DNA of 64,000 nucleotides from JAWKWH01 sp040830725 (lineage in GTDB: Bacteria > Pseudomonadota > Alphaproteobacteria > Rhizobiales > Rhizobiaceae). A program made the position numbers and the translations under genes. The DNA is taken from positions 62,001 to 126,000 of the forward strand of contig JBFOMG010000018.1 of assembly GCA_040830725.1 (NCBI GenBank), written 5' to 3'. This document shows, one piece after another, positions 18,124-25,906 of the stretch (positions within the stretch are counted from its first letter, which is position 1; every line of letters starts with the position of its first letter). Under the pieces are notes generated by a model. The model did no database searches. It had not been told where the DNA came from and worked only from the letters and a program-made list of their open reading frames with translations.

Positions 18124-19050
18124 ATGACAACGCGGCTATACACACATCCGATATATCTGGAGCATATTACCCCTTCCGGACATCCGGAACGGCCAGACCG
18201 GTTACGCGCTATTGCCAGGGCGCTTGATGACGAACGCTTCGATGCACTTGACCGGACAGAAGCACCGGAAGGCGATCCTGACACAATTCTCTACGCTCAT
18301 CCGGAGCAGTTTCGCGACATGGTCATCTCGCGCATTCCAGAGGAGGGACTGGCGCGCATCGACGCCGATACGACCGCAAGTCCGAAAAGCTTCGAGGCGG
18401 CACTCACCGCAATCGGAGCGGCTAACGCGTCTGTGGACGCGGTTTTTTCAGATGAAGCGGATAATGTGTTCGTCGCCGCCCGCCCGCCAGGTCACCATGC
18501 CGAGAAGACAACCGCGATGGGATTTTGTCTGTTCAACACGGCGGCAATCGCGGCTCGGTATGCACAACGAAAATATGGCGCCGAGCGCGTCGCCATCGTC
18601 GATTGGGACGTACACCACGGCAACGGAACGCAAGACATCTTCTGGGATGATCCAACCGTCCTATATTGTTCAACCCATCAGATGCCGCTCTATCCGGGAA
18701 CCGGCTCCAGACACGAGACCGGCGCCGGCAACATAGTCAATGCACCGCTGTCGCCGGGCGACGGAAGTACACGGTTTCGCGAGGCGTTTACCGATCGAAT
18801 TGTCCGCTCCCTGAATGAAATTCGACCCGACCTGATCATAATTTCAGCCGGATTCGATGCACATCATCGCGATCCGCTGGCTCAGATCGAACTGGCGGCG
18901 GATGACTTCGATTGGGCAACCGGTCAGTTGATGGATTGCGCTGACAGATATTGTAACAACCGGATCGTTAGCCTTCTGGAGGGAGGTTACGATCTGCAGG
19001 GGTTGGCTGAATCGTGTGCAGCACACGTCGGCCGGCTAATGAAAGGGTGA
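18124..19050 (+). CDS. histone deacetylase-like (class II) amidohydrolase
   Basis: A 308-aa zinc deacetylase fold. Catalytic tandem His in RPPGHHAEKTTAMGFC (about 120-135), metal ligands in VDWDVHHGNGTQD (about 158-170) and SAGFDAHHRDP (about 240-250), and the GGYDL transition-state loop near 280. Bacterial relatives act as acetylpolyamine amidohydrolases or acetoin-utilisation-type deacetylases; the substrate here is unknown. It lies four bases before xseB, an arrangement I know from rhizobial chromosomes. Confidence 0.9.
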   Translation: MTTRLYTHPIYLEHITPSGHPERPDRLRAIARALDDERFDALDRTEAPEGDPDTILYAHPEQFRDMVISRIPEEGLARIDADTTASPKSFEAALTAIGAANASVDAVFSDEADNVFVAARPPGHHAEKTTAMGFCLFNTAAIAARYAQRKYGAERVAIVDWDVHHGNGTQDIFWDDPTVLYCSTHQMPLYPGTGSRHETGAGNIVNAPLSPGDGSTRFREAFTDRIVRSLNEIRPDLIIISAGFDAHHRDPLAQIELAADDFDWATGQLMDCADRYCNNRIVSLLEGGYDLQGLAESCAAHVGRLMKG

Positions 19051-19053
19051 TTC

Positions 19054-19326
19054 ATGGCTGATGATACCGGCACTGCCGGCAACAATGGTGAACTGGAGAT
19101 CGCCGCGATGAGCTTTGAACAGGCACTCACCGCCCTGGAACGCATTGTCGATGACCTGGAAAAAGGTGATGTCCCGCTCGACCAGTCGATCCGCATTTAT
19201 GAACGCGGCGAAGCACTGAAGGCCCACTGCGAGAAATTGCTGAAAGCTGCCGAAGACAAGGTCGAAAAGATAAAACTGTCGCGGGAGGGTGAACCTGTTT
19301 CGGCCGAACCGCTTGATTCCGATTGA
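19054..19326 (+). CDS. xseB: exodeoxyribonuclease VII small subunit
   Basis: A 90-aa helical protein with the family core MSFEQALTALERIVDDLEKG, then SIRIYERGEALKAHCEKLL and a KVEKI segment. It partners the XseA large subunit in degrading single-stranded DNA. No xseA is in the window. It follows the deacetylase gene by three bases and precedes dxs by about 100 bases, the common alphaproteobacterial xseB-dxs order. Confidence 0.93.
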   Translation: MADDTGTAGNNGELEIAAMSFEQALTALERIVDDLEKGDVPLDQSIRIYERGEALKAHCEKLLKAAEDKVEKIKLSREGEPVSAEPLDSD

Positions 19327-19427
19327 CGGTGGTAGAGCGTTTGCCGCCATCCGCGGCAATTCCGTCCATTTACATCAGACAGTGACATCCCTATGTCCAA
19401 ATAGAGAAACGCAAAGGCAACCAACCC

Positions 19428-21338
19428 TTGGCTCGACCGGAAACACCATTGCTGGATCAGGTGACCCTACCGGCGGATTTGCGCCGGTTGGAAGAAACCG
19501 ATTTGCCCCAACTGGCCGACGAGCTGCGTGCCGAGGTGATCGATGCGGTTTCGACAACCGGAGGTCATCTCGGTGCCGGACTTGGTGTTGTCGAACTGAC
19601 AGTTGCGCTGCACTATGTGTTCAACACACCCGATGACCGGTTGATCTGGGATGTTGGGCATCAGTGCTATCCGCACAAGGTTTTGACCGGACGGCGTGAC
19701 CGCATCCGCACGCTTCGTCAGGAAGACGGGCTTTCCGGATTCACAAAGCGAGCCGAAAGTGAATACGATCCTTTCGGCGCCGCGCATTCCTCAACATCGA
19801 TTTCGGCCGGCCTGGGCATGGCGGTCGCACGCGACCTCGGTGGCGCCATCAACAACGTTATTGCCGTTATTGGTGACGGTGCCATGTCAGCCGGCATGGC
19901 CTATGAAGCGATGAACAATGCCGGTGCACTGGACGCCCGTTTGATCGTCATCCTCAACGACAATGACATGTCGATTGCCCCGCCCACGGGTGCCATGAGC
20001 GCCTATCTGGCGCGCCTTGCTTCCGGCCGCACCTATCAGGGCTTTCGCGAAATCGGCAAGAAGATGACCGCCTATCTCGGCAAGCGGATCGACCGGGCGA
20101 TTACCCGCGCAGTCGAGCATGCCCGCGGATATGTAACCGGCGGTACTCTGTTTGAAGAAATGGGTTTCTACCACATCGGACCGATCGACGGACACAACCT
20201 GGAACACCTCATCCCGGTTTTGAAGAATGTGCGTGACAACGGTACCGGACCCATCCTCGTTCATGTGATGACGCAAAAGGGTAAAGGGTACGCCCCGGCC
20301 GAAGAGGCTGCGGACAAATATCACGGCGTCAGCAAATTTGATGTCATTACCGGCGCGCAGGCCAAAGCGCCATCCAATGCGCCAAGTTACACCAAGGTTT
20401 TTGCCGAGGCGCTGGTGCAGGAGGCTGCAGAGGATGACAAGATAGTCGCAGTCACCGCGGCCATGCCTTCGGGCACCGGGCTTGACCATTTCGGCGAAAT
20501 TTATCCTGATCGCACGTTCGATGTGGGCATTGCCGAACAGCATGCGGTGACATTTTGCGCCGGGCTGGCAAGCGAGGGTTACAAACCTTTCGCGACGATT
20601 TACTCGACCTTTCTGCAGCGTGCCTATGACCAGGTGGTTCACGACGTTGCCATCCAGGGGCTGCCTGTCCGTTTCCCGATCGACCGTGCCGGGTTTGTCG
20701 GTGCGGATGGCCCGACCCATTGCGGAGCATTCGATACCGCCTATCTGGCCACCCTGCCGGGCATGGTTGTCATGGCGGCGGCCGATGAGGCCGAACTGAA
20801 GCACATGGTTCGCACAGCTGCTGATTTTGATGACGGCCCGATCTCGTTTCGCTACCCGCGCGGAAACGGTGTCGGTGTCGAAATGCCGGAACGCGGTACC
20901 GTTTTGGATATCGGCAGGGGACGCATCGTCAAGGAAGGCACAAAGGTGGCATTGCTGTCATTCGGCACCCGGCTTGCCGATTGTCTTGCCGCAGCCGAAG
21001 AACTTGATGCATCGGGTTTGTCGGCAACGGTGGCCGATGCGCGTTTTGCCAAACCGCTGGACCACGATCTTGTGCTTCGATTGGCGCGGGAGCACGAAGT
21101 GCTGGTAACCATAGAAGAGGGCGCTGTTGGCGGATTTGCCAGCCATGTCCTTCAGCTCCTTGCCAAAGAGGGAGCGCTGGATGCGGGTCTCAAGGTCAGA
21201 CCGCTCGTGCTGCCCGACACCTATGTCGACCAGGCCAAGCCGGAGAGCATGTATGCCAATGCCGGGTTGGACAAGACCGGGATTACCGCCGCTGTGTTCC
21301 AGGCGCTTGGCCGGGAACTAAACGCTGCGCGCGCCTGA
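19428..21338 (+). CDS. dxs: 1-deoxy-D-xylulose-5-phosphate synthase
   Basis: The first enzyme of the non-mevalonate isoprenoid pathway; ThDP-dependent condensation of pyruvate and glyceraldehyde 3-phosphate. At 636 aa it is complete: GGHLGAGLGVVELTVALHY, the ThDP motif GDGAMSAGMAYEAMNNAG, and the transketolase-like second half with GADGPTHCGAFD. The start is a TTG at 19428 (ARPETPLLDQV), which matches the usual family N-terminus; no ATG or GTG is available nearby. With ispH and ubiA it shows isoprenoid and quinone synthesis by this route. Confidence 0.96.
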   Translation: MARPETPLLDQVTLPADLRRLEETDLPQLADELRAEVIDAVSTTGGHLGAGLGVVELTVALHYVFNTPDDRLIWDVGHQCYPHKVLTGRRDRIRTLRQEDGLSGFTKRAESEYDPFGAAHSSTSISAGLGMAVARDLGGAINNVIAVIGDGAMSAGMAYEAMNNAGALDARLIVILNDNDMSIAPPTGAMSAYLARLASGRTYQGFREIGKKMTAYLGKRIDRAITRAVEHARGYVTGGTLFEEMGFYHIGPIDGHNLEHLIPVLKNVRDNGTGPILVHVMTQKGKGYAPAEEAADKYHGVSKFDVITGAQAKAPSNAPSYTKVFAEALVQEAAEDDKIVAVTAAMPSGTGLDHFGEIYPDRTFDVGIAEQHAVTFCAGLASEGYKPFATIYSTFLQRAYDQVVHDVAIQGLPVRFPIDRAGFVGADGPTHCGAFDTAYLATLPGMVVMAAADEAELKHMVRTAADFDDGPISFRYPRGNGVGVEMPERGTVLDIGRGRIVKEGTKVALLSFGTRLADCLAAAEELDASGLSATVADARFAKPLDHDLVLRLAREHEVLVTIEEGAVGGFASHVLQLLAKEGALDAGLKVRPLVLPDTYVDQAKPESMYANAGLDKTGITAAVFQALGRELNAARA

Positions 21339-21463
21339 ATCCCGGCTCCAAAGTTTTGCTTTAACATTCTGTTTAGATTGAATTTTTTGATTCTGATTAC
21401 CGTGTCTCTTGGCTGAATTTTCAGCTGTTCCTGCTACATAAAACAAGGGCAGGGAGAAGAGCC

Positions 21464-21760
21464 ATGAAGGCCATTACCATAACGATTGCACTGTTTGTTC
21501 CGGCGGTTGCTCTGGCAAATCCGTCGGTCAAGCATGATCAGCGGCTGGAGCAGGCGGCAGTGGATATCGTCGCTTCAAAGATTGGCGAAATCCGCGGCGG
21601 ATTTCTCAACGGCGAGAAGGCAGATCTTGTCGCGGGTAACGCGCGAGTTCGCCATAGTCTGTTTTTACGGGAACAACCACGCGAATATCTTTCCGGTGAT
21701 TGGCACAATGGTCTGGCACCGGCGCGGGCCATGCCGCGTCACCGTATCGGCAATCTTTGA
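21464..21760 (+). CDS. small exported protein, unknown function
   Basis: A 98-aa frame with a clear signal peptide (TITIALFVPAVALA) and a following AAVDIVASKIGEIRGGF helix-like segment. The ATG is preceded by GGGAGAAG. The last 30 residues, Arg/His-rich and without hydrophobic pattern, look less protein-like, so a frameshift or degraded 3' end is possible. I do not recognise a family. It sits between dxs and tlyA. Confidence 0.5.
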   Translation: MKAITITIALFVPAVALANPSVKHDQRLEQAAVDIVASKIGEIRGGFLNGEKADLVAGNARVRHSLFLREQPREYLSGDWHNGLAPARAMPRHRIGNL

Positions 21761-21851
21761 GCGATGCCGACACTCTTTGCGGCTGAGGCCGTATAAATTA
21801 AAGCGCGCTTTCTGCCTTGCAATCGTTCCGGCCATTCGCCAATGAGCGTTC

Positions 21852-22616
21852 ATGATCACATTACCCGATGGCCAGGCACGGAAACGCCTTGATCAGGCGT
21901 TGGTCGATTGCGGATTGTTTGCCACCCGCGCCCGATCCCGCGATGCCATCCTTCGCGGCACGGTTCGGGTCAATGGCGTCATCTCCAGCAAGCCGGCACA
22001 AACAGTATTTCCCGGCAACGAGATCGAAGTCAACGATCCGGGTCAGGCTTACGTATCGCGTGCAGCGCTGAAATTGATCGCCGGCTTGGATCACTTCGGT
22101 TTTGAACTATCGGGCCGAACTGCTCTCGACATAGGCGCATCGACGGGAGGCTTCACCCAGGTGCTCCTTGAGCGGGGCGTCAATCGAATTTATGCAATCG
22201 ATGTCGGCCGCAATCAGTTGCATGAGCAACTTGTTTCGGATGATCGCGTGATCTCAATTGAGGGCCTGAACGCGCGAGACCTTGGCTCCGCTCATCTCGA
22301 TGACAAAAAACCCGGCGTGGTTGTTTCCGATGTCAGCTTCATCTCGATTCGGCTCGCATTGCCGCCCGCCCTCGCATTGGCGGATGATGGTGCCGTTGGT
22401 GTCTTTCTGGTCAAACCGCAGTTTGAATCCGGCCATGAAGCCATCGGCAAGGGCGGGCTTTTGAAAGACCCCGATCTTGGTGCACAAATCGCCGATGATC
22501 TTTCCGGTTGGCTAGCCGCATCACCCGGATGGCATTCGCTTGGTATCTGTCCGTCCCCGATTGCGGGTGGAGACGGCAACCATGAATTTCTGCTTGGCGG
22601 GAAAAAAGACCGGTGA
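21852..22616 (+). CDS. tlyA: TlyA family rRNA methyltransferase/putative hemolysin
   Basis: A 254-aa protein with an N-terminal S4 RNA-binding domain (RKRLDQALVDCGLFATRARS, about 9-28) and an FtsJ-like SAM methyltransferase domain (TALDIGASTGGFTQVLLERG near residue 95, VVVSDVSFISIRLALP near 155, VKPQFESG near 190). TlyA enzymes 2'-O-methylate cytidines in 16S/23S rRNA. The TGA overlaps the next gene's GTG start by four bases, so the two RNA methyltransferases are probably co-translated. Confidence 0.92.
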   Translation: MITLPDGQARKRLDQALVDCGLFATRARSRDAILRGTVRVNGVISSKPAQTVFPGNEIEVNDPGQAYVSRAALKLIAGLDHFGFELSGRTALDIGASTGGFTQVLLERGVNRIYAIDVGRNQLHEQLVSDDRVISIEGLNARDLGSAHLDDKKPGVVVSDVSFISIRLALPPALALADDGAVGVFLVKPQFESGHEAIGKGGLLKDPDLGAQIADDLSGWLAASPGWHSLGICPSPIAGGDGNHEFLLGGKKDR

Positions 22617-23854
22617 AACGCCTGGTTCGGATTTCGTCACTTGGCACTCAGGGGGATGGTGTTGCCGAACTGCCCGGTGGAATTGTGCACCTGCCGCAAA
22701 CGCTGCCCGGCGAACTGGTGGAAATTGAGGATGAAACCGGCAAGCCGGTTGTCTCACAAATTCGAGAGCCTTCATCTGACAGGATAATCCCTGCCTGCCC
22801 TCATTTCGGTATCTGTGGCGGCTGTACACTGCAGCATTTCGAGCTTGGTGAATATCTGTGCTGGAAGCGTGAAGTGGTGGTTACGGCCTTGCGCCGATCG
22901 GGAATCGACTGCCAGGTTGCACCCATCCAAAGTTGCGAACCTCAATCGCGCCGCCGGGTGGTCTTTTCCGCACGAAATACCGCCGCCGGACCGGTACTCG
23001 GTTTCAACAAGGCCGGCAGCCACGAAATTGTCCCCATTGTTGAGTGCCCAGTCCTGGTGCCAGCTATCATCGACGCTCTGGACAGGCTGCGTTCGTTGCT
23101 GGCCCTGTTTGGCAAGACCGGAAAGCCGCTGCGAATGACGGTCACTGAGACTGAAAGTGGACTGGATGTGGGCATCAGCGATGCGGACCGGATTTCCGAT
23201 AACCTCCGGCGAGCCCTGACCACATTTGCGGTGGCGCATCGTTTTGCCAGAATAAGTATCGACGGCGAAGTCATCATCGAACCGGCAAAACCGGTCATTC
23301 GCTTTGGTGACGTCGCGATTACGCCGCCTCCGGGCGGGTTTCTGCAGGCGACCGCGCGGGCGGAAACGCTTATTTCCGAACTGGTTATCTCGCATCTGCG
23401 CAAATCAAAGCGGGTTGCTGACCTTTTCGCCGGCAGCGGGACGTTCGCGCTGCGACTGGCAAAAAATTCGATCGTACACGCCGTTGAAAACGACGCTGTC
23501 GCCTTGCAGGCGCTGGATGACGGATTCCGTTTTGCGCCCGGCTTGAAAACGGTAACCCACGAACGCCGCGACCTGTTTCGCAGGCCGCTGACGGTAAATG
23601 AGTTGAAGGACTATGACGGGCTGGTGTTTGACCCGCCGCGCGCCGGAGCCAGGGATCAAGCCTTTGCAATTGCCAAATCCGACATTCGCCGGGTTGTTGC
23701 GGTGTCATGCAATCCGGCAACACTGGCGCGGGATTTGGTGATTCTGACCGGGGGCGGCTTTCGGGTCGTAAGTGTAACGCCAATCGACCAGTTTCTTTGG
23801 TCGCCGCATGTTGAAGTGGTGGCGCTGCTGGAAAAACCGAAGCGGCGGAGATAG
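22613..23854 (+). CDS. class I SAM-dependent RNA methyltransferase (RlmD/TrmA family)
   Basis: A 413-aa enzyme related to the 23S rRNA m5U methyltransferases RumA/RlmCD. An N-terminal TRAM-like beta segment precedes the iron-sulfur motif ACPHFGICGGCTLQHF (about 62-77). The SAM site is VADLFAGSGTFALRLA near residue 265, and the catalytic Cys lies in VSCNPATLARDL near residue 365. It forms m5U in an rRNA or tRNA; which one is not decided. Starts with GTG overlapping tlyA. Confidence 0.9.
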   Translation: MKRLVRISSLGTQGDGVAELPGGIVHLPQTLPGELVEIEDETGKPVVSQIREPSSDRIIPACPHFGICGGCTLQHFELGEYLCWKREVVVTALRRSGIDCQVAPIQSCEPQSRRRVVFSARNTAAGPVLGFNKAGSHEIVPIVECPVLVPAIIDALDRLRSLLALFGKTGKPLRMTVTETESGLDVGISDADRISDNLRRALTTFAVAHRFARISIDGEVIIEPAKPVIRFGDVAITPPPGGFLQATARAETLISELVISHLRKSKRVADLFAGSGTFALRLAKNSIVHAVENDAVALQALDDGFRFAPGLKTVTHERRDLFRRPLTVNELKDYDGLVFDPPRAGARDQAFAIAKSDIRRVVAVSCNPATLARDLVILTGGGFRVVSVTPIDQFLWSPHVEVVALLEKPKRRR

Positions 23855-23883
23855 TCACTTCTGCAACTGTTACAGAAGTGACT
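23853..23883. terminator. hairpin between convergent methyltransferase and sirtuin genes
   Basis: AGTCACTTCTG at 23853-23863 is repeated exactly inverted at 23873-23883 with a nine-base loop. The stem reaches into the TAG of the upstream gene and into the last codons of the sirtuin on the other strand, with only 15 bases between the genes. It could stop transcription in both directions. No U-run follows on either strand, so intrinsic termination would be weak. Confidence 0.55.
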
Positions 23884-24568
23884 TCAAGTAGCCGGGAACA
23901 ATCTTGGTCGCCTTGCCGTGGATGGTCTCGGCAAATTCGTCGACGCCTTCCGATGGTTCAAGATTGAGTTCGACCGTATGTGCGCCAGCCAGATTGGCTT
24001 CGTGAACGAATTGCGCAGCCGGGTAGACATTGCCGGAAGTACCGACCGAGATGAAGAGGTCGCATTTTGCCAAGGCGGCATAGATGCGGTCCATGTGATA
24101 GGGCGTCTCGCCAAACCAGACCACATCGGGGCGCAGATAGCCGGGTGTCTTGCAGGCGGGGCAGGGTGTCTTTGTCGACAACTCCTGTTCCCACGGTTCG
24201 CGGTGACCGCAATTGTTGCACAGTACGTTGGAGTGCTGGCCGTGCATGTGGATGACGTTTATTGAACCACCCTGTTCGTGCAGCGTGTCGACATTCTGGG
24301 TTACCAGAGTGAAATCACCGGAAAAACTCTGTTCGAACTCCGCCAGCGCAAAATGGGCGGCATTTGGTTTGTACTCTTCAATCTTGCCGCGGCGCAGATT
24401 GTAGAATTCGTGCACCAGATCGGGATTGCGGGCAAAGCCCTCCGGCGTGGCGACATCGCGATAATCGACCTTGGCCCAGATGCCATCTGGATCGCGAAAG
24501 GTTGCAACCCCGCTTTCGGCAGATATTCCGGCCCCGGTGAGGACAACGATGGAGGAGGGTGGGGTCAT
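23870..24568 (-). CDS. cobB: NAD-dependent protein deacylase (sirtuin, class III/CobB type)
   Basis: A 232-aa sirtuin removing acyl groups from lysines with NAD+. Motifs: GAGIS (12-16), TFRDPDG, TQNVD (90-94), catalytic His109 in HMHG, zinc cysteines C117, C120, C136 and C139, and GTSGNVYPA. Y56 and R59 form the YxxR pair that in SIRT5/CobB relatives favours succinyl- and malonyl-lysine. Its ATG overlaps the TGA of the upstream Fic gene by four bases, so the two are expressed together. That pairing is unusual for a housekeeping sirtuin. Confidence 0.93.
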   Translation of the reverse strand: MTPPSSIVVLTGAGISAESGVATFRDPDGIWAKVDYRDVATPEGFARNPDLVHEFYNLRRGKIEEYKPNAAHFALAEFEQSFSGDFTLVTQNVDTLHEQGGSINVIHMHGQHSNVLCNNCGHREPWEQELSTKTPCPACKTPGYLRPDVVWFGETPYHMDRIYAALAKCDLFISVGTSGNVYPAAQFVHEANLAGAHTVELNLEPSEGVDEFAETIHGKATKIVPGYLKSLL

Positions 24569-25767
24569 AGATCAAGTTCTCCAAGGTCGATTTCTGGCAA
24601 TGGTGCCGGTTTCCGACCTTCGCTCAAGTCTACAATAGGCCAAGAAATGAAACGTCTCGGATGTGATATGATATGGTGCTCATCCAGAACGCTCTGCTCT
24701 ACGAGGCGGTCTACGGCGTTCTTTGCGGCCGGATAGGTTACCGAGAGTTTCCGTGCAACATCTGGAATTGTCACAACAGGCGAGACAAACAATTCATCGA
24801 TAAGAGTCAAATATCTAGCAGAGCCGCCGCTATCCGAAACGTCTTGTCGGAATTTTTGTCGTAAAGCCTCTAGATCTGCCAATGTTTCATTTGCAGCCTT
24901 ACAGGCTTTGACGACCATCTCGAGGAAAAACAATAACCACGCGGTCCATTCACCGTGTTGTGAAACCCCAAGCATCAGATCAACATAGTCGTCTTTGTGA
25001 CCCTCCACTGCGGGGCTCAGGTAGAGAAGCGGGCTATCCAGGACGCCCTTTTCCATCAAGTAAATGGGGATCAGAATGCGCCCGACTCTTCCATTTCCAT
25101 CAGCAAATGGGTGAATTGTTTCGAATTGGTAGTGGAAAAGCGCTGCGTCAACAATTGGCGGTACAATGCCGATGTCCTCGCGGTTCAAATAACGCTCTAG
25201 TTCGGCCATGGCATCTTCCGCCTGACTTGGCGGTGGTGGAACAAAACGGGCGTTTTCGATCTGCCGGTTTCTGCCTCCAATGAAGTTTTGCTGGTCCTTG
25301 AACTCGCCTGGGCGCTTGTTTGCACCTCTTTCACTTGGGACATCTGCCAACAGGATGCGGTGAATTTCCCTGATCATTCTGCTGGATATTGGCAGTGTCT
25401 GACGCATTTCGTTGGCTGCTTCAAATGCATCGATGTAATTTCTCACCTCAATGGTCGATGCGTCGACCTTCGCGGCTTTGTCCGACTCGGCCAGTGCCAG
25501 GGCGTCAGCAGTTGTATAAGTTCCTTCCATTGAGGATGACAAAAGCGCTTCCCTGCGCTGAAGCGGCCGGATAACCAGCATTGGATTTGAAAGGCTGCGA
25601 CCAGCCGCGTTGAGCTCGCCGATTGCCTGCATGGCTTGTGCGAGCGGCACGGCTATTGCAGCGTATTCTATTTCCGGCGGCAGCGGGTTGGGCACAAATG
25701 CCCACTGATTTGATATCGTTGGAACCAGAGTTCCGGTCGGAGAGTCCGAAAAGTCGGCCTTGTTCAT
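24565..25767 (-). CDS. Fic family protein (AMP-transferase, class II) with winged-helix C-terminus
   Basis: A 400-aa protein. The inhibitory-helix motif S77-x-x-x-E81-G82 is in the N-terminal domain (about 20-110), which defines a class II, self-inhibited Fic. The Fic core (about 115-250) carries the complete active-site loop H219-PFADGNGR-VG-R230. The C-terminal part (about 315-390, TLIDELFVSPVVTIPDVARKL) looks like a winged helix. Such proteins transfer AMP from ATP to hydroxyl side chains of target proteins; targets here are unknown. Codon usage and the AT-rich leader differ from the surroundings, hinting at acquisition. Translationally coupled to the sirtuin gene. Confidence 0.93.
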   Translation of the reverse strand: MNKADFSDSPTGTLVPTISNQWAFVPNPLPPEIEYAAIAVPLAQAMQAIGELNAAGRSLSNPMLVIRPLQRREALLSSSMEGTYTTADALALAESDKAAKVDASTIEVRNYIDAFEAANEMRQTLPISSRMIREIHRILLADVPSERGANKRPGEFKDQQNFIGGRNRQIENARFVPPPPSQAEDAMAELERYLNREDIGIVPPIVDAALFHYQFETIHPFADGNGRVGRILIPIYLMEKGVLDSPLLYLSPAVEGHKDDYVDLMLGVSQHGEWTAWLLFFLEMVVKACKAANETLADLEALRQKFRQDVSDSGGSARYLTLIDELFVSPVVTIPDVARKLSVTYPAAKNAVDRLVEQSVLDEHHIISHPRRFISWPIVDLSEGRKPAPLPEIDLGELDL

Positions 25768-25768
25768 G

Positions 25769-25898
25769 ATACCAGGGTATAATCTTAGGGCTTCAAATTA
25801 AAGTTTCGGCGCAAAAACTATAATAACACCCTTGAAAATTCAAGTTCCCTTTAAACTTGGCAGTTAAAATTATAGAATCCACCTGAAAACTATAGTTT
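25769..25898 (-). promoter_or_regulatory. AT-rich, palindrome-bearing leader of the fic-sirtuin operon
   Basis: This 139-base gap before the Fic ATG is strikingly AT-rich. It holds ATACC-AG-GGTAT at 25769-25780, CTTGAA-AA-TTCAAG at 25831-25844 and the perfect palindrome AAACTATAGTTT at 25887-25898. AAAACTATA is repeated directly at 25814-25822 and 25886-25894, with a related AAAATTATAG at 25866-25875. On the minus strand these give TATAGT -10-like sequences. They could be operators for the Fic protein's own winged helix; that is inference. Confidence 0.45.
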
Positions 25899-25906
25899 AA
25901 TCTCCC

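Noticed and set aside
19887..20804. A 305-codon open frame antisense to dxs
   Set aside because: Shadow frame of an unmistakable dxs; composition is not protein-like.
21361..21375. TTAA-N7-TTTA, a CtrA-like box before the small exported protein
   Set aside because: One mismatch in a short AT-rich motif is expected by chance, and nothing about the gene supports cell-cycle control.
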